Assembly: GCA_963666965.1 (NCBI GenBank) | Contig: OY762939.1 | Coordinates: forward strand, 992,001 to 1,056,000 | DNA: 64,000 bases | Direction of reading: 5' to 3' | Source of the DNA: Proruminimicrobium sp963666965 | GTDB taxonomy: Bacteria; Elusimicrobiota; Endomicrobiia; Endomicrobiales; Endomicrobiaceae | Shown: positions 7,608 to 16,991 of the stretch, piece after piece | Numbering within the stretch: position 1 is the first letter of the stretch | Layout: each line of letters starts with the position of its first letter | Notes under the pieces: model-generated | The model's input: only the letters and a program-made list of their open reading frames with translations | Databases searched by the model: none | What the model was told of the DNA's origin: nothing | Program-made: the position numbers and the translations under genes

Positions 7608-8789
7608 ATGAAAAAACACATAAAATTTTTATTTAATATTCTCATAATTTTTTACACCGTAAACGCTTCAGCTATAAATACCGCAGATTCATCAGGCTCC
7701 TATGATTTATGCCAGAATATAAATCCGGGCTCTTTTGCCCTGCAAAATGAATGGCTTAATCTTGATTCAAATATAAGCTATGTTTCATCTGATAATATCT
7801 TTTATTACAATTCTGAATCAGATGAAATTGAATTGGATTTAGCATCTTCGTATTTCGACTTGTTTAATTATATTCCTTCAACCAAAGCGCAGCTGCTTTT
7901 AAACGATAGTAACAATAAAATAATAATAAAAAGCGAATCGCAGGCTGTTATACAAATAGAGTATATTGATGCCTATGCAAATGTAATCAAAGACGGGTTT
8001 CCTAAATTTTATTACAGACTTAAAAACAGCAGCGGAACTTTTTCGGAAATTGCCATGAATGCAATTTCAGCGTCAGTTTTTAATTCTGCTATGGATCCGG
8101 AATACGGAGAATATGAATATTACTGCGAAGCGACAAATGATTATTATCCCGGTATTTATAAAACTCCGCTTCAGACTTTTGTAGTCACTGAGCGCCCTCA
8201 TTCTTTTATAAATCTAAATATTAACACTCAAAATGATAATGCAAATCCGAATACAGGAATATCATTTTCATGGTCGGTATCCAAAGGAGTTCCTTCTGAT
8301 ATTCTTTCTTATGTTTTTTGTATAGGCACAGATGCAACAAATATGACAGAAACAAATTTAAACATAAGCAATAATTATGTGATATCTGATTTGCAGTCCA
8401 GGACAAGATATTACTGGAAAGTTAAAGTTTCAAATCAATATGGAGTGCAATTGCTGTCTCCCGGTATTTTTTCATTTATTACGCTCGGGACAATAAGCAG
8501 AGTTTATAATGCTCCTAATCCTTTTAATCCGCAGAAAGGAGAAAATACGAGAATATTTTTTGAAATGCCTGAAAACGGCAGCGCTCAGATTGACATATAT
8601 TCTGAATACGGAGACAGGATAAGGACAATATCCCAGAGCGGTCTTCTGCAGGGCAGCAATGAGATTGTTTATGACGGCAAAGATGACAACGGCAGAGTTT
8701 TGTATAACGGGACATATCTGTGTGTTTTAAAGAAAAAATATTCGGGACAGACAAAAACTGAAAAATGCAGGCTTCTTATAATAAAATAA
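7608..8789 (+). CDS. Secreted protein with fibronectin-like and FlgD/T9SS-like C-terminal domain
   Basis: Exported protein of 393 residues without a known catalytic motif. The N terminus MKKHIKFLFNILIIF then a polar end (NASA) is a signal peptide. A fibronectin type III-like domain lies at about 200-295 (RTRYYWKVKVSNQYG). Residues about 298-393 form an Ig-like C-terminal domain with the pattern APNPFNP, IDIYSEYGDRIRTI, YDGKDDNGRV, NGTYLCVLKK and LLIIK at the end, as in FlgD-type and type IX sorting domains. I start at the ATG 7608: the longer frame would begin inside tRNA-Pro. No clear ribosome binding site is visible. It overlaps the next gene by 25 bases. Confidence 0.75.
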   Translation: MKKHIKFLFNILIIFYTVNASAINTADSSGSYDLCQNINPGSFALQNEWLNLDSNISYVSSDNIFYYNSESDEIELDLASSYFDLFNYIPSTKAQLLLNDSNNKIIIKSESQAVIQIEYIDAYANVIKDGFPKFYYRLKNSSGTFSEIAMNAISASVFNSAMDPEYGEYEYYCEATNDYYPGIYKTPLQTFVVTERPHSFINLNINTQNDNANPNTGISFSWSVSKGVPSDILSYVFCIGTDATNMTETNLNISNNYVISDLQSRTRYYWKVKVSNQYGVQLLSPGIFSFITLGTISRVYNAPNPFNPQKGENTRIFFEMPENGSAQIDIYSEYGDRIRTISQSGLLQGSNEIVYDGKDDNGRVLYNGTYLCVLKKKYSGQTKTEKCRLLIIK

Positions 8790-10567
8790 CATTTGTTTTA
8801 ATTCTATTTTTTTCCTTGAGCATGAACGCCGATGCCCAGGGGAAAAGAAAAAATTTTCTTTCGCACGGTCCTTCCGTAACCGCTTTTGCCCAGGGTGAAA
8901 CAATTTTAAATAACGTTAATGATCCGTCGATAGCATTTTATAACTCATCTCTTTTGTCATATTTTGATTATAATGCTGTCGTATTGGGAAGATATAATTT
9001 ATTTGACGGAACGTCTTATAATTCAGCGGCAGTCGGGCTGAATGTGTCAAAATATTTCAATTTAGGGTTGTCTGCCGTCAATCTTGCAAGCGGAGATGTA
9101 GAAATAAGAAAAGATGCATTTGATACTGCCAAAACTGTAAAAACAAACCAATGGGCATATCTCATTTCAGCATCATATTTTTTCAAACCGTTGAGCATTT
9201 CGGCAGGTTTAAATTTAAAATATATAATGATTGATTTATATGAAAAAAAAGACGGCGGGACTGCTTTTGATTTGTCATTTTCAAAATTTATTGAGGATAT
9301 TGATTTTTTTGATATAACCAAAGTATCTGCAGGTTTAGGTTTTTCAGCTCAAAATATCGCCGGAAGCGGAGTACAGCTTGATTCTTTCAGAGAAGATTTT
9401 CAGAAAATTTATGTGCTAAGTTCAATTCTTAAGATACCTGTTAAATACAGGCTTGAGTCAAAGGATATCCTTGCATTTTCACTTGATGCAAGAAATGAAG
9501 ATTCTATTATTGAATTATATTCGGGCATTGAATATTCATTTGCAGGAAAATATGCCGCCAGAGCAGGTTATTATCCGGAACATATAACTGCCGGTTTCGG
9601 TGCAGAAATATCAGGTTTTACGCTGAATTACGCTGCAGATTTTAATGAAATTGATATCATAAACAGATTTTCCGTTTCATACAGATGGGCTCAAAAAAAC
9701 AGGCGTTATACTTCCGGAGATTCTAATAATATTCTTGATACTGAGGCTAAAAATATACTTGAAGAAGAAAAAATATCCAGAATTGAAGCTGAAAAAATAT
9801 TTCTGCAGGCAAAAAGGTTTTATTCTGACGGACAGTATGTATATGCAACTGAAATGCTTCAAAATCTTATATTTAAATATCCCAATCATGAAAATTCAAT
9901 GTTTTTTTATAAAAAAATTAAGCAGAAAATGAAGGATGATTCTGTTTCTATGCTGGCAAGCGACTTCAGTTCTTATACTTATGCATCAGGATATGTTAAT
10001 TATTACGGAGGCAATTATTACCAATGCGCAAAAGAATGGATGAAATATCTTCAGTTTGATAAAGAAAATAAAGAAATAGGGGAACTTCTAAAAAAAGTTA
10101 ATTATATTTTGGCAGATGAAATTTTAAAGAAACAAAAAAGCGAGTTTGAAAAACAGGCAAATGATCTTCTTCAGTCCGGTATTGATAAATACGCAAAAAA
10201 ACAATGGGTTGCCTGTATAAAACAGATGGAAAAACTGCAAAATTTTGTACAGTCTTCCAAATTCACTACATCTTTTAATTATTATGAGGCTGCAAAAGAT
10301 CATATAGATAAATCAGTAGCAGAACTTATGGCATCGGTTAACAAAATAAAAAATCAGCGTTCTTTCAGCAGAGAACCGGCTCAAAATCAGAATGAGATTC
10401 AGGAAGTAGATGAAAAAACAGCCGATTTAAAGTATCGTGAAGGGCTCAGTTTGTACGCAAACGGCAAATATTTTGAGGCAGAAAGAATGTGGGAGCTGAC
10501 TTTGAGGCTCAATCCCAAGCATTCAAGAGCGATAAATGCATTGAATTATTTAAGAAAAACAAAATAA
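8765..10567 (+). CDS. PorV/FadL-like outer-membrane barrel fused to TPR domain
   Basis: Protein of 600 residues with a signal peptide (hydrophobic stretch ITFVLILFFSLSM, cleavage probably after NADA). Residues about 26-315 look like an outer-membrane beta-barrel of the PorV/UPF0164 kind, with alternating strands and an early NDPSIAFYN segment where PorV-like proteins have a NPA motif. The C-terminal part (about 330-600) is helical and TPR-like: SDGQYVYATEMLQNLIFKYP, then GKYFEAERMWELTLRLNP. The 25-base overlap with the upstream sorting-domain protein suggests that the two are made together and interact. Exact function is unknown. Confidence 0.7.
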   Translation: MQASYNKITFVLILFFSLSMNADAQGKRKNFLSHGPSVTAFAQGETILNNVNDPSIAFYNSSLLSYFDYNAVVLGRYNLFDGTSYNSAAVGLNVSKYFNLGLSAVNLASGDVEIRKDAFDTAKTVKTNQWAYLISASYFFKPLSISAGLNLKYIMIDLYEKKDGGTAFDLSFSKFIEDIDFFDITKVSAGLGFSAQNIAGSGVQLDSFREDFQKIYVLSSILKIPVKYRLESKDILAFSLDARNEDSIIELYSGIEYSFAGKYAARAGYYPEHITAGFGAEISGFTLNYAADFNEIDIINRFSVSYRWAQKNRRYTSGDSNNILDTEAKNILEEEKISRIEAEKIFLQAKRFYSDGQYVYATEMLQNLIFKYPNHENSMFFYKKIKQKMKDDSVSMLASDFSSYTYASGYVNYYGGNYYQCAKEWMKYLQFDKENKEIGELLKKVNYILADEILKKQKSEFEKQANDLLQSGIDKYAKKQWVACIKQMEKLQNFVQSSKFTTSFNYYEAAKDHIDKSVAELMASVNKIKNQRSFSREPAQNQNEIQEVDEKTADLKYREGLSLYANGKYFEAERMWELTLRLNPKHSRAINALNYLRKTK

Positions 10568-10673
10568 CTTAGCAAATAATCCATTCAGACTTAATTATTG
10601 CTGTAAAATCCTGATTTGATTTTTATAATAATACCGGGAGTTAGTTTTTTTATTTTTTTAAGGTGAAGTTTTA

Positions 10674-10702
10674 TTGATTTTTAAGCGGTATTTTAATATA
10701 AT
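10674..10702 (+). promoter_or_regulatory. Promoter of the bamA-lpx operon
   Basis: TTGATT (10674-10679), 17-base spacer, TATAAT (10697-10702): a strong sigma-70-type promoter. The start would be near 10709, leaving a leader of about 35 bases with the ribosome binding site AAAGGAAGG (10726-10734) before the bamA ATG. It is the only clear promoter before the run of envelope genes to 18113. Confidence 0.65.
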
Positions 10703-10743
10703 TCCAAGAATATAATTTCAAATTTAAAGGAAGGCTTCATATA

Positions 10744-13020
10744 ATGAAAAAAGTAATGGCCGTAATGCTGTGCATGTTGTTTGTTTCTGTCTTGTTTGCA
10801 GCTTCTGACGGATTTAAGATAAAAAACGTCAAAATTGAAGGTGTCAAAAATGTTAAAACCAAAACAGTTTTGTCTGAAATATCGACCAAGAAGGGAAAAT
10901 ATTACAGCGAAACGACAGCAAGAGAAGATATAAGAAAGATTCTTGCTCTCGGTAATTTTGAAAATGCTGAATTTTATGTTGATAAGGCCGGACAGACGAT
11001 TAAGTTTACAGTTGCTGAAAAACCTTACATAAAAAAAATAATATTTAAAGGCAATAAACAGTTTTCATCCGGTAAGCTTAAAGGCGAAGCAACATTAAAA
11101 GAGAAAGGTTTTTTTGATAAAGTTGAACTTGAAGAATCAAAAAGAAAGATTCTTACTTTGTACAAAGATAAAGGATATGCAGACTGCCAGATAGAAATAT
11201 ACCCTACCAATGACGTTGACAGAAATGTTATGACCGTTACATTTTTAATAACGGAAAACAAAAAAATACTTATAGGCGATTTAATTATAGAAGGATGCAA
11301 GTCTTTTAAATATAAAAAAATAAAAAAACTTGCCAAAACCAAAAAGAAAAAAGTTTATAAAGAAGAAACGTTAAACAACGATATTTTGGCAATAACAAAA
11401 TTTTACAAAGATAACGGTTTTATGGATTTTTCAGTATCTGCTCCTGTAATAACTTACAACGAAGACCGCACTAAAATGTTTATCAACCTCAAAATTGAAG
11501 AAGGGCCTAAATATAAAATAGGCGATATTTCTTTTCAGGGCAATTACGTTGTTTCTGAAAAAGAATTGTCAAAACACTGCGATTTTAAGAAAAACGATAT
11601 TTTCAGCCAGGAAAAAATAGTAACTACTCTTAATAAAATTTATGATGATTATTCTAACAGAGGATATTTGCAGTCTTACATTGCTCCTGATTTCAGAAAA
11701 ACCGATAAAGACGGCGAGGTTGATGTTGTATATTCAATACAGGAAAACAATAAAGTATATGTCGGAGATATTTTTATAGACGGCTTGACAAGCACAAAAG
11801 AAGATACGATACGCAGAGAAATTCTTCTGAAATCCGGAGATGTGTTATCTTCGGGTAAAGTGCGCAGAAGCATGGAAAAAATTTATAATTTAGGTTTTAT
11901 AGACGGAGTTGAGCCGAATATTCTTCCGACCGGAACTAATGATGTTATGAATCTTGCTTTTAACGTGGCAGAAGGAAAACCCGGAATGATAACTGCCGGC
12001 GCAGGTTACTCTTCCATAGATCAGTTTGTAGGTTCGCTGCAGTTGCAGCATATGAATCTTTTCGGCAGAGCACAAAAACTTAATTTATTATGGGAATTCG
12101 GTGCAAGACGCCAAAATTACCAGATTGACTGGACTGAACCATGGTTTTTGAATAAGGCTATGAGTTTGGGGTTGTCAGTATACAATATGGAAAGATTAAG
12201 AGATTATCATTATACCACAGATGCTTATAAAGAAGGCAGAACCGGAGGTTCGGTAAAAATAGGCCCCAGACTTTCTGAAAATACATCGCTCGTTTTTGGA
12301 TATACTTATGAGTATGTCAATATTTTTGATATAAAAGATGAGGATTTAAAACAGCAGATTTTAAATGATCCGGATTTGGCGAGAGATAAAACTTCAAGCG
12401 TTCTGGCACAGGTAATATATGATTCAAGAGATTATATTTATGATGCGACAAAGGGCGCCAGATATTCTTACGGTGTTACCGTAGCCGGAGGCCCTTTCGG
12501 AGGCAATGTCCACTATATCAGAAATTCGGCAAGGGGAACATGGTTTTTTCCTACATTCTGGAAATTTGTTTTTTCAGCCAATCTTAATCTCGGCTCTATA
12601 GAAAGTTACGGTGATTCAAGAGATGTTCCTCTGTATGAAAAATATTATATAGGCGGAGCGGATACCGTAAGGGGATACAAATATAGAACAGAGATCGGCC
12701 CTTATGACGGAGGAAAAATAATAGCTGTTTTAAATCTCGAATATAAGTTTCCTATAGTTCAGGAAAATAAAAAAACAATACTGCAGGGAGCTTTCTTTTA
12801 TGATATCGGAGGAACATGGAAAACTTTTAACGATATGAATATGAGATTCGGCGACGATAATTCGGATAAAAATGAGTATTATCTTAAGTCAGGCGTAGGA
12901 TTCGGCATAAGATTTGCCACACCTGTATTTCCTTTGAGACTTGACTGGGGATACGGTTTAAATCATAAACCGGGCGAAGATTTACAGCAGTTTTATTTTA
13001 CTATAGGAAATGCTTTTTAA
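10744..13020 (+). CDS. bamA: Outer membrane protein assembly factor BamA
   Basis: Omp85-family protein of 758 residues that folds and inserts beta-barrel proteins into the outer membrane. A signal peptide (residues 1-20) is followed by POTRA repeats to about residue 345, each opening with a pattern such as IKNVKIEGVKN, IKKIIFKGNKQF, IGDISFQGNYVVSE and VGDIFIDGLTS. The 16-strand barrel carries the conserved loop-6 motif DTVRGYKYR (about residue 640) and ends in an aromatic residue (NAF), the usual C-terminal insertion signal. It heads the operon with lpxD after 11 bases. Confidence 0.95.
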   Translation: MKKVMAVMLCMLFVSVLFAASDGFKIKNVKIEGVKNVKTKTVLSEISTKKGKYYSETTAREDIRKILALGNFENAEFYVDKAGQTIKFTVAEKPYIKKIIFKGNKQFSSGKLKGEATLKEKGFFDKVELEESKRKILTLYKDKGYADCQIEIYPTNDVDRNVMTVTFLITENKKILIGDLIIEGCKSFKYKKIKKLAKTKKKKVYKEETLNNDILAITKFYKDNGFMDFSVSAPVITYNEDRTKMFINLKIEEGPKYKIGDISFQGNYVVSEKELSKHCDFKKNDIFSQEKIVTTLNKIYDDYSNRGYLQSYIAPDFRKTDKDGEVDVVYSIQENNKVYVGDIFIDGLTSTKEDTIRREILLKSGDVLSSGKVRRSMEKIYNLGFIDGVEPNILPTGTNDVMNLAFNVAEGKPGMITAGAGYSSIDQFVGSLQLQHMNLFGRAQKLNLLWEFGARRQNYQIDWTEPWFLNKAMSLGLSVYNMERLRDYHYTTDAYKEGRTGGSVKIGPRLSENTSLVFGYTYEYVNIFDIKDEDLKQQILNDPDLARDKTSSVLAQVIYDSRDYIYDATKGARYSYGVTVAGGPFGGNVHYIRNSARGTWFFPTFWKFVFSANLNLGSIESYGDSRDVPLYEKYYIGGADTVRGYKYRTEIGPYDGGKIIAVLNLEYKFPIVQENKKTILQGAFFYDIGGTWKTFNDMNMRFGDDNSDKNEYYLKSGVGFGIRFATPVFPLRLDWGYGLNHKPGEDLQQFYFTIGNAF

Positions 13021-13031
13021 GAGGTTAAAAC

Positions 13032-14066
13032 ATGAAATTTACATTAGAAGAACTTGCTAAAGTCGTTGGCGGGCAGCTCATATCAGACAAAAATCTTATT
13101 ATAACAGGAGCCGCCGGTCTTTCAGATGCATCTGAAACAGACGTGACGTTTTTTGCAGATAAAAAACTTGCGGAACTTGTTGCTTCCACAAAAGCAGGAG
13201 TTATAATATATCCGGCAAATTTGCCTTATAGCCATCTTGGCGGCAAAAATATAATTCTTGTTCAAAATCCATATCTTGCTTTTTCAAAAATTTTAACAAT
13301 AATAGATAACGAAAGATTTTTATGGATTAAACCGGGCATCAGTAAAAAAGCAACAGTCGCCGGTACTGCGAAAATAGGCAACGGTGTTTATATAGGGGAT
13401 AATGTTGTCATAGAAGAAAATGTTGAAATCGGAGATAATACTAAAGTTTTTTCAAATGTTTATATAGGTTCCGATACGATTATAGGAACGGACTGTATAA
13501 TTTATCCTAATGTAACAATAAGAAATAATATAAAAATAGGGAACTTGTGTATTTTGCAATCAGGAGTTATAATCGGCGGAGACGGATTCGGTTTTATAAC
13601 ATCCGGCAAAGACGTTTTTAAAATACCTCAGATAGGAACTGTGGAAATCGGAAACAATGTTGAAATAGGTTCAAATACTACAGTCGACAGAGCAACAACA
13701 GGCAAGACAGTTATTGGAGACAATACCAAGATAGACAACCTTGTGATGATTGCCCATAACGTTAAAATAGGCAGAAACTGTACGATTGTGGCTCAAACCG
13801 GAATTGCGGGATCTACGCAGCTGGGAGATAATGTTACTCTTGCCGGACAGGTTGGAGTTAACGGTCATATTAAAATAGGCAGCAATTCAATGATAGGAGC
13901 TCAGTCAGGCGTAATGAGCGATCTTGAAGAAAATTCTGTAATGTTCGGAAGTCCGGCTCAGCCGTTAAAAGAACATATGAAAATGTTTGCAGTTATGAAA
14001 AAATTGCCTGAAATTTACACAAAATTAAGAAAATTAGAAAAACTTTTAGATAATAAAGAGGAATAA
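13032..14066 (+). CDS. lpxD: UDP-3-O-acylglucosamine N-acyltransferase
   Basis: Third lipid A acylation step: transfers an (R)-3-hydroxyacyl chain from acyl carrier protein to the 2-amino group. It has 344 residues. The N-terminal uridine-binding domain (ASETDVTFFADKKLA) is followed by a left-handed beta-helix of hexapeptide repeats from about residue 100 (IGNGVYIGDNVVIEENVEIG) and a short helical tail. DNLVMIAHNVKIG carries the expected catalytic His. It follows bamA by 11 bases and precedes lpxC-fabZ by 7, in a lipid A operon. Confidence 0.95.
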   Translation: MKFTLEELAKVVGGQLISDKNLIITGAAGLSDASETDVTFFADKKLAELVASTKAGVIIYPANLPYSHLGGKNIILVQNPYLAFSKILTIIDNERFLWIKPGISKKATVAGTAKIGNGVYIGDNVVIEENVEIGDNTKVFSNVYIGSDTIIGTDCIIYPNVTIRNNIKIGNLCILQSGVIIGGDGFGFITSGKDVFKIPQIGTVEIGNNVEIGSNTTVDRATTGKTVIGDNTKIDNLVMIAHNVKIGRNCTIVAQTGIAGSTQLGDNVTLAGQVGVNGHIKIGSNSMIGAQSGVMSDLEENSVMFGSPAQPLKEHMKMFAVMKKLPEIYTKLRKLEKLLDNKEE

Positions 14067-14073
14067 CGAGTTT

Positions 14074-15405
14074 ATGGCAAAACAGACAACAATATCGAAG
14101 GAAGTAACTGTTGAGGGAATAGGGTTGCACACGGGCAACAAGAGTAAAATGATTTTTAAGCCTGCCAATGCAAATCACGGGATACATTTTGTAAGAGTTG
14201 ACTTGCCCGGAAAACCAGATATTCCTGCAGACTGGCAGCATTTATCGGATGAAGTTGCGATCAGAGGAACGATTATCGAGAAAGACGGCGTCAAGATGTA
14301 TACGATAGAGCATATACTTGCAATTTGTTCCGCATTAAAAATAGATAACGTAATTATTGAAATAGATAATAACGAACCTCCGATATCAGACGGCAGCGCA
14401 AAGCTTTTGACGCAGCAGATTTTGGATGCGGGAATAAAAGAGCTTGAAGACCAAAGAGAATATTATGAAATAAAAGAACCGGTTACATTTACCGACGGCA
14501 AAACAAGTATTACCGCATATCCTTCTGATAAATTTGAAATAGAATGCACAATAGGATTTGAACACCCATTTTTAAAAAATCAAGCAGGTTCTTTTGTAAT
14601 TACAAAGGATTCTTTTATAAATGATATTGCGCCTTCAAGAACATTTTGCTTTGATTTTGAAATAGAAGCTTTACAGGCGAACGGACTTGCAAAAGGCGGT
14701 AATTTAGAAAATGCGATAGTGATCGGCCCGTCGGGAATATATAATAAAGAATCGCTCAGATATGAAGATGAATTTGTAAGACATAAGACACTTGATCTTA
14801 TAGGTGATCTTTATCTTCTCGGCAAACAGATAAAAGCAAAAATAGTGGCAGTAAAACCGGGTCATAAAAATAACGGTTTTTTTGTTAAGGAATTCGTGAA
14901 AAAGGCTGTTCTTGTTAAGGAAGGAAGTCAAACGGAGGAAAAAGTGCAAGATCAAAATGCATCGGAAAGGATTATTAACAGCGCAGAGATTCAAAAAATT
15001 ATTCCGCACAGATATCCTATTTTAATGGTTGACAGAGTAAAATTATCAGGTGAACCTAGGAAAGCCACAGGATACAAAGCTGTAAGCGGCAACGAAGGTT
15101 TTTTTCAGGGACATTTTCCGGGACAGCCGATTATGCCGGGAGTATTAATTGTTGAAGCAATGGCTCAAACGTCATGTGTCTTATTTTTATCAAAACCAAA
15201 TATGAAAAATAAGCTTGCCTTTTTTATGGGAATAGACAATGTGAAATTCAGAAAGACTGTCATTCCGGGCGATATGCTTGAAATGAAAGTTGAAATTATA
15301 AAAGACGGCGGAAGCAAAGGGAAAGTAAGAGGAGAAGCTTTTGTTGACGGGAAACTTGTTACGGAAGCTGAATTTATGTTTATTTTAGTCGACAGAGGAG
15401 CATAA
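14074..15405 (+). CDS. lpxC-fabZ: LpxC-FabZ fusion: UDP-3-O-acyl-GlcNAc deacetylase / 3-hydroxyacyl-ACP dehydratase
   Basis: Bifunctional protein of 443 residues. The first part (to about 285) is the zinc deacetylase LpxC: GIGLHTGN, TIEHILA with a zinc His, RHKTLDLIGDLYLLG with the other zinc ligands, and PGHKNN with the catalytic His. After a Glu/Gln-rich linker the second part (from about 300) is FabZ: IIPHRYPILMVDRV, FFQGHFPGQPIMPGVL and VEAMAQTS with the His and Glu of the active site. The fusion puts committed lipid A synthesis and fatty acid elongation in one polypeptide; both draw on 3-hydroxyacyl-ACP. The fusion is known from several diderm phyla. Confidence 0.94.
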   Translation: MAKQTTISKEVTVEGIGLHTGNKSKMIFKPANANHGIHFVRVDLPGKPDIPADWQHLSDEVAIRGTIIEKDGVKMYTIEHILAICSALKIDNVIIEIDNNEPPISDGSAKLLTQQILDAGIKELEDQREYYEIKEPVTFTDGKTSITAYPSDKFEIECTIGFEHPFLKNQAGSFVITKDSFINDIAPSRTFCFDFEIEALQANGLAKGGNLENAIVIGPSGIYNKESLRYEDEFVRHKTLDLIGDLYLLGKQIKAKIVAVKPGHKNNGFFVKEFVKKAVLVKEGSQTEEKVQDQNASERIINSAEIQKIIPHRYPILMVDRVKLSGEPRKATGYKAVSGNEGFFQGHFPGQPIMPGVLIVEAMAQTSCVLFLSKPNMKNKLAFFMGIDNVKFRKTVIPGDMLEMKVEIIKDGGSKGKVRGEAFVDGKLVTEAEFMFILVDRGA

Positions 15406-15406
15406 T

Positions 15407-16168
15407 ATGATACACAGTACTGCAATCGTAGACAAATCGGCTGTAATAGGTCAAAATGTGGAAATAGGTCCGTATGCCATAATAGGAGAATCTGTTACCA
15501 TAGGCGACGGTTCAATTATAGGGCCTCATGCAATAATTGAATATTCAAGTATAGGCAAAAACTGTAAGATATTCGGACATGCAATAATAGGAACTGAGCC
15601 GCAGCATTTAAAATACGGCGGTGAAAAGACAAAAACTATTATAGGAGACGGAACTGTAATAAGAGAATATGTAACAGTTAACAGAGCAACAGGAACAAAT
15701 GAAACTATAGTTGGCAAGAATTGTCTTCTTATGGCATATACCCACGTGGCACATGACAGTATAGTCGGCAATAATGTAATTATCGCAAATGCATGCGCGA
15801 TAGCCGGACATGTCCAAATACATGATAATGTAATTTTTGGAGGAATGTCAGCCATACATCAGTTTGCCAGAGTCGGAAGAAATGCGATAATAGGAGCAGG
15901 ATCAAAAGTAAGTATGGATGTTATTCCTTTTGCTCAGACGCACGGCGATAGAGCAAGACTTGTCGGACTTAATCTTATAGGATTAAAAAGACATCAAATG
16001 CCGTCAGAAACAATAGAAGCAATAAAACATGCATACAGAACATTGTTTATGTCTAAATTGACTTTGGAAGAAGCGCTTTCAAAATTAGCGGCAGATCCTT
16101 TTAAGGAAGTTCAGGAAATAATTTCTTTTATCAAAACCTCACAGAGAGGAATAATAAGAAACAGATGA
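15407..16168 (+). CDS. lpxA: Acyl-ACP:UDP-N-acetylglucosamine O-acyltransferase
   Basis: First enzyme of lipid A synthesis, 253 residues. It transfers 3-hydroxyacyl groups to the 3 position of UDP-GlcNAc or to the 3-amino group of its diamino analogue. The beta-helix repeats are clear (IGQNVEIGPYAIIGESVTIG), as are LLMAYTHVAHDSIVG with the catalytic His, GGMSAIHQFARVG and the C-terminal helices beginning GLNLIGLKRHQM. It lies 1 base after lpxC-fabZ and overlaps lpxI by 4 bases. A possible preference for an amino acceptor is suggested by the gnnAB-like genes downstream. Confidence 0.95.
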   Translation: MIHSTAIVDKSAVIGQNVEIGPYAIIGESVTIGDGSIIGPHAIIEYSSIGKNCKIFGHAIIGTEPQHLKYGGEKTKTIIGDGTVIREYVTVNRATGTNETIVGKNCLLMAYTHVAHDSIVGNNVIIANACAIAGHVQIHDNVIFGGMSAIHQFARVGRNAIIGAGSKVSMDVIPFAQTHGDRARLVGLNLIGLKRHQMPSETIEAIKHAYRTLFMSKLTLEEALSKLAADPFKEVQEIISFIKTSQRGIIRNR

Positions 16169-16974
16169 AAGAAGAAAAATATACAGGGCTTATAGCAGGC
16201 GGCGGAAGATTCCCTATATTGGTTGCGCGCGAAATACAAAAAAGCGGCGCAAAATTGTTTGTTATAGCCGTAAAAGAGGGAGCAGATGCCGAAATTGAAA
16301 AAACATGCAGCGAAGTGGAATGGATTTCAATGGGGCAGTTTCAGAAGGCAGTCGATTTGCTTAAGGCAAGAGACATAAAAACTGTCACTATGGTCGGATA
16401 TGTAAAGCATGTCAATATATATTCCGCAGTTAAAATGGATTTAAGAGCAATGAAACTTGTTGGCTCTCTTGTAAATAAAAAAGCCGATACAATTTTAAGC
16501 GCAATAGTAAAAGAATTTCAAAAAGACGGAATAGAATTTTTACCGTCTCATATTTATCTTAAAGATATGATTGCCCAAAAGGGTGTTGTTGCAGGCAAAA
16601 AATTAAATTCTGCAGAAACAAAAGATGCAGAATTCGGTTTTGAAATGGCAAAAAGCATAGCAGGGCTTGATATAGGGCAGACCGTTGTCGTAAAAGACAG
16701 ATCTGTTCTTGCAGTTGAATCGATAGAAGGCACAGATGAATGTATAAAAAGAGCATATTTTCTGGGAGGTGATAACGCAATAGCAGTAAAAGTTGCAAAA
16801 CCAAATCAAGATTTCAGATTTGATGTTCCTGTGATAGGCTTAAAAACAATTGATACGCTTAAAAATAACAAAGTCAGAGCAATGGTTGTTGAAGCAGGCG
16901 CCACTTTGATTTTGGATAAAGAAGATGTTATAAAAAAAGCCAGAGAAAATGAAGTTACGATCGTGGCGGTTTAA
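16165..16974 (+). CDS. lpxI: UDP-2,3-diacylglucosamine diphosphatase LpxI
   Basis: Hydrolyses UDP-2,3-diacylglucosamine to lipid X, replacing LpxH in many bacteria. It has 269 residues, normal for LpxI (DUF1009). Hallmarks are GLIAGGGRFPILVAREI at the N terminus, MVGYVKHVN, and the C-terminal part with VVKDRSVLAVESIEGTD and a PNQDFRFDVPVIG segment with the conserved Asp residues. The start overlaps lpxA in an ATGA. It completes a lpxD-C-A-I set in one transcript. Confidence 0.93.
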   Translation: MKEEKYTGLIAGGGRFPILVAREIQKSGAKLFVIAVKEGADAEIEKTCSEVEWISMGQFQKAVDLLKARDIKTVTMVGYVKHVNIYSAVKMDLRAMKLVGSLVNKKADTILSAIVKEFQKDGIEFLPSHIYLKDMIAQKGVVAGKKLNSAETKDAEFGFEMAKSIAGLDIGQTVVVKDRSVLAVESIEGTDECIKRAYFLGGDNAIAVKVAKPNQDFRFDVPVIGLKTIDTLKNNKVRAMVVEAGATLILDKEDVIKKARENEVTIVAV

Positions 16975-16991
16975 AAAACGGAGGATTTATA

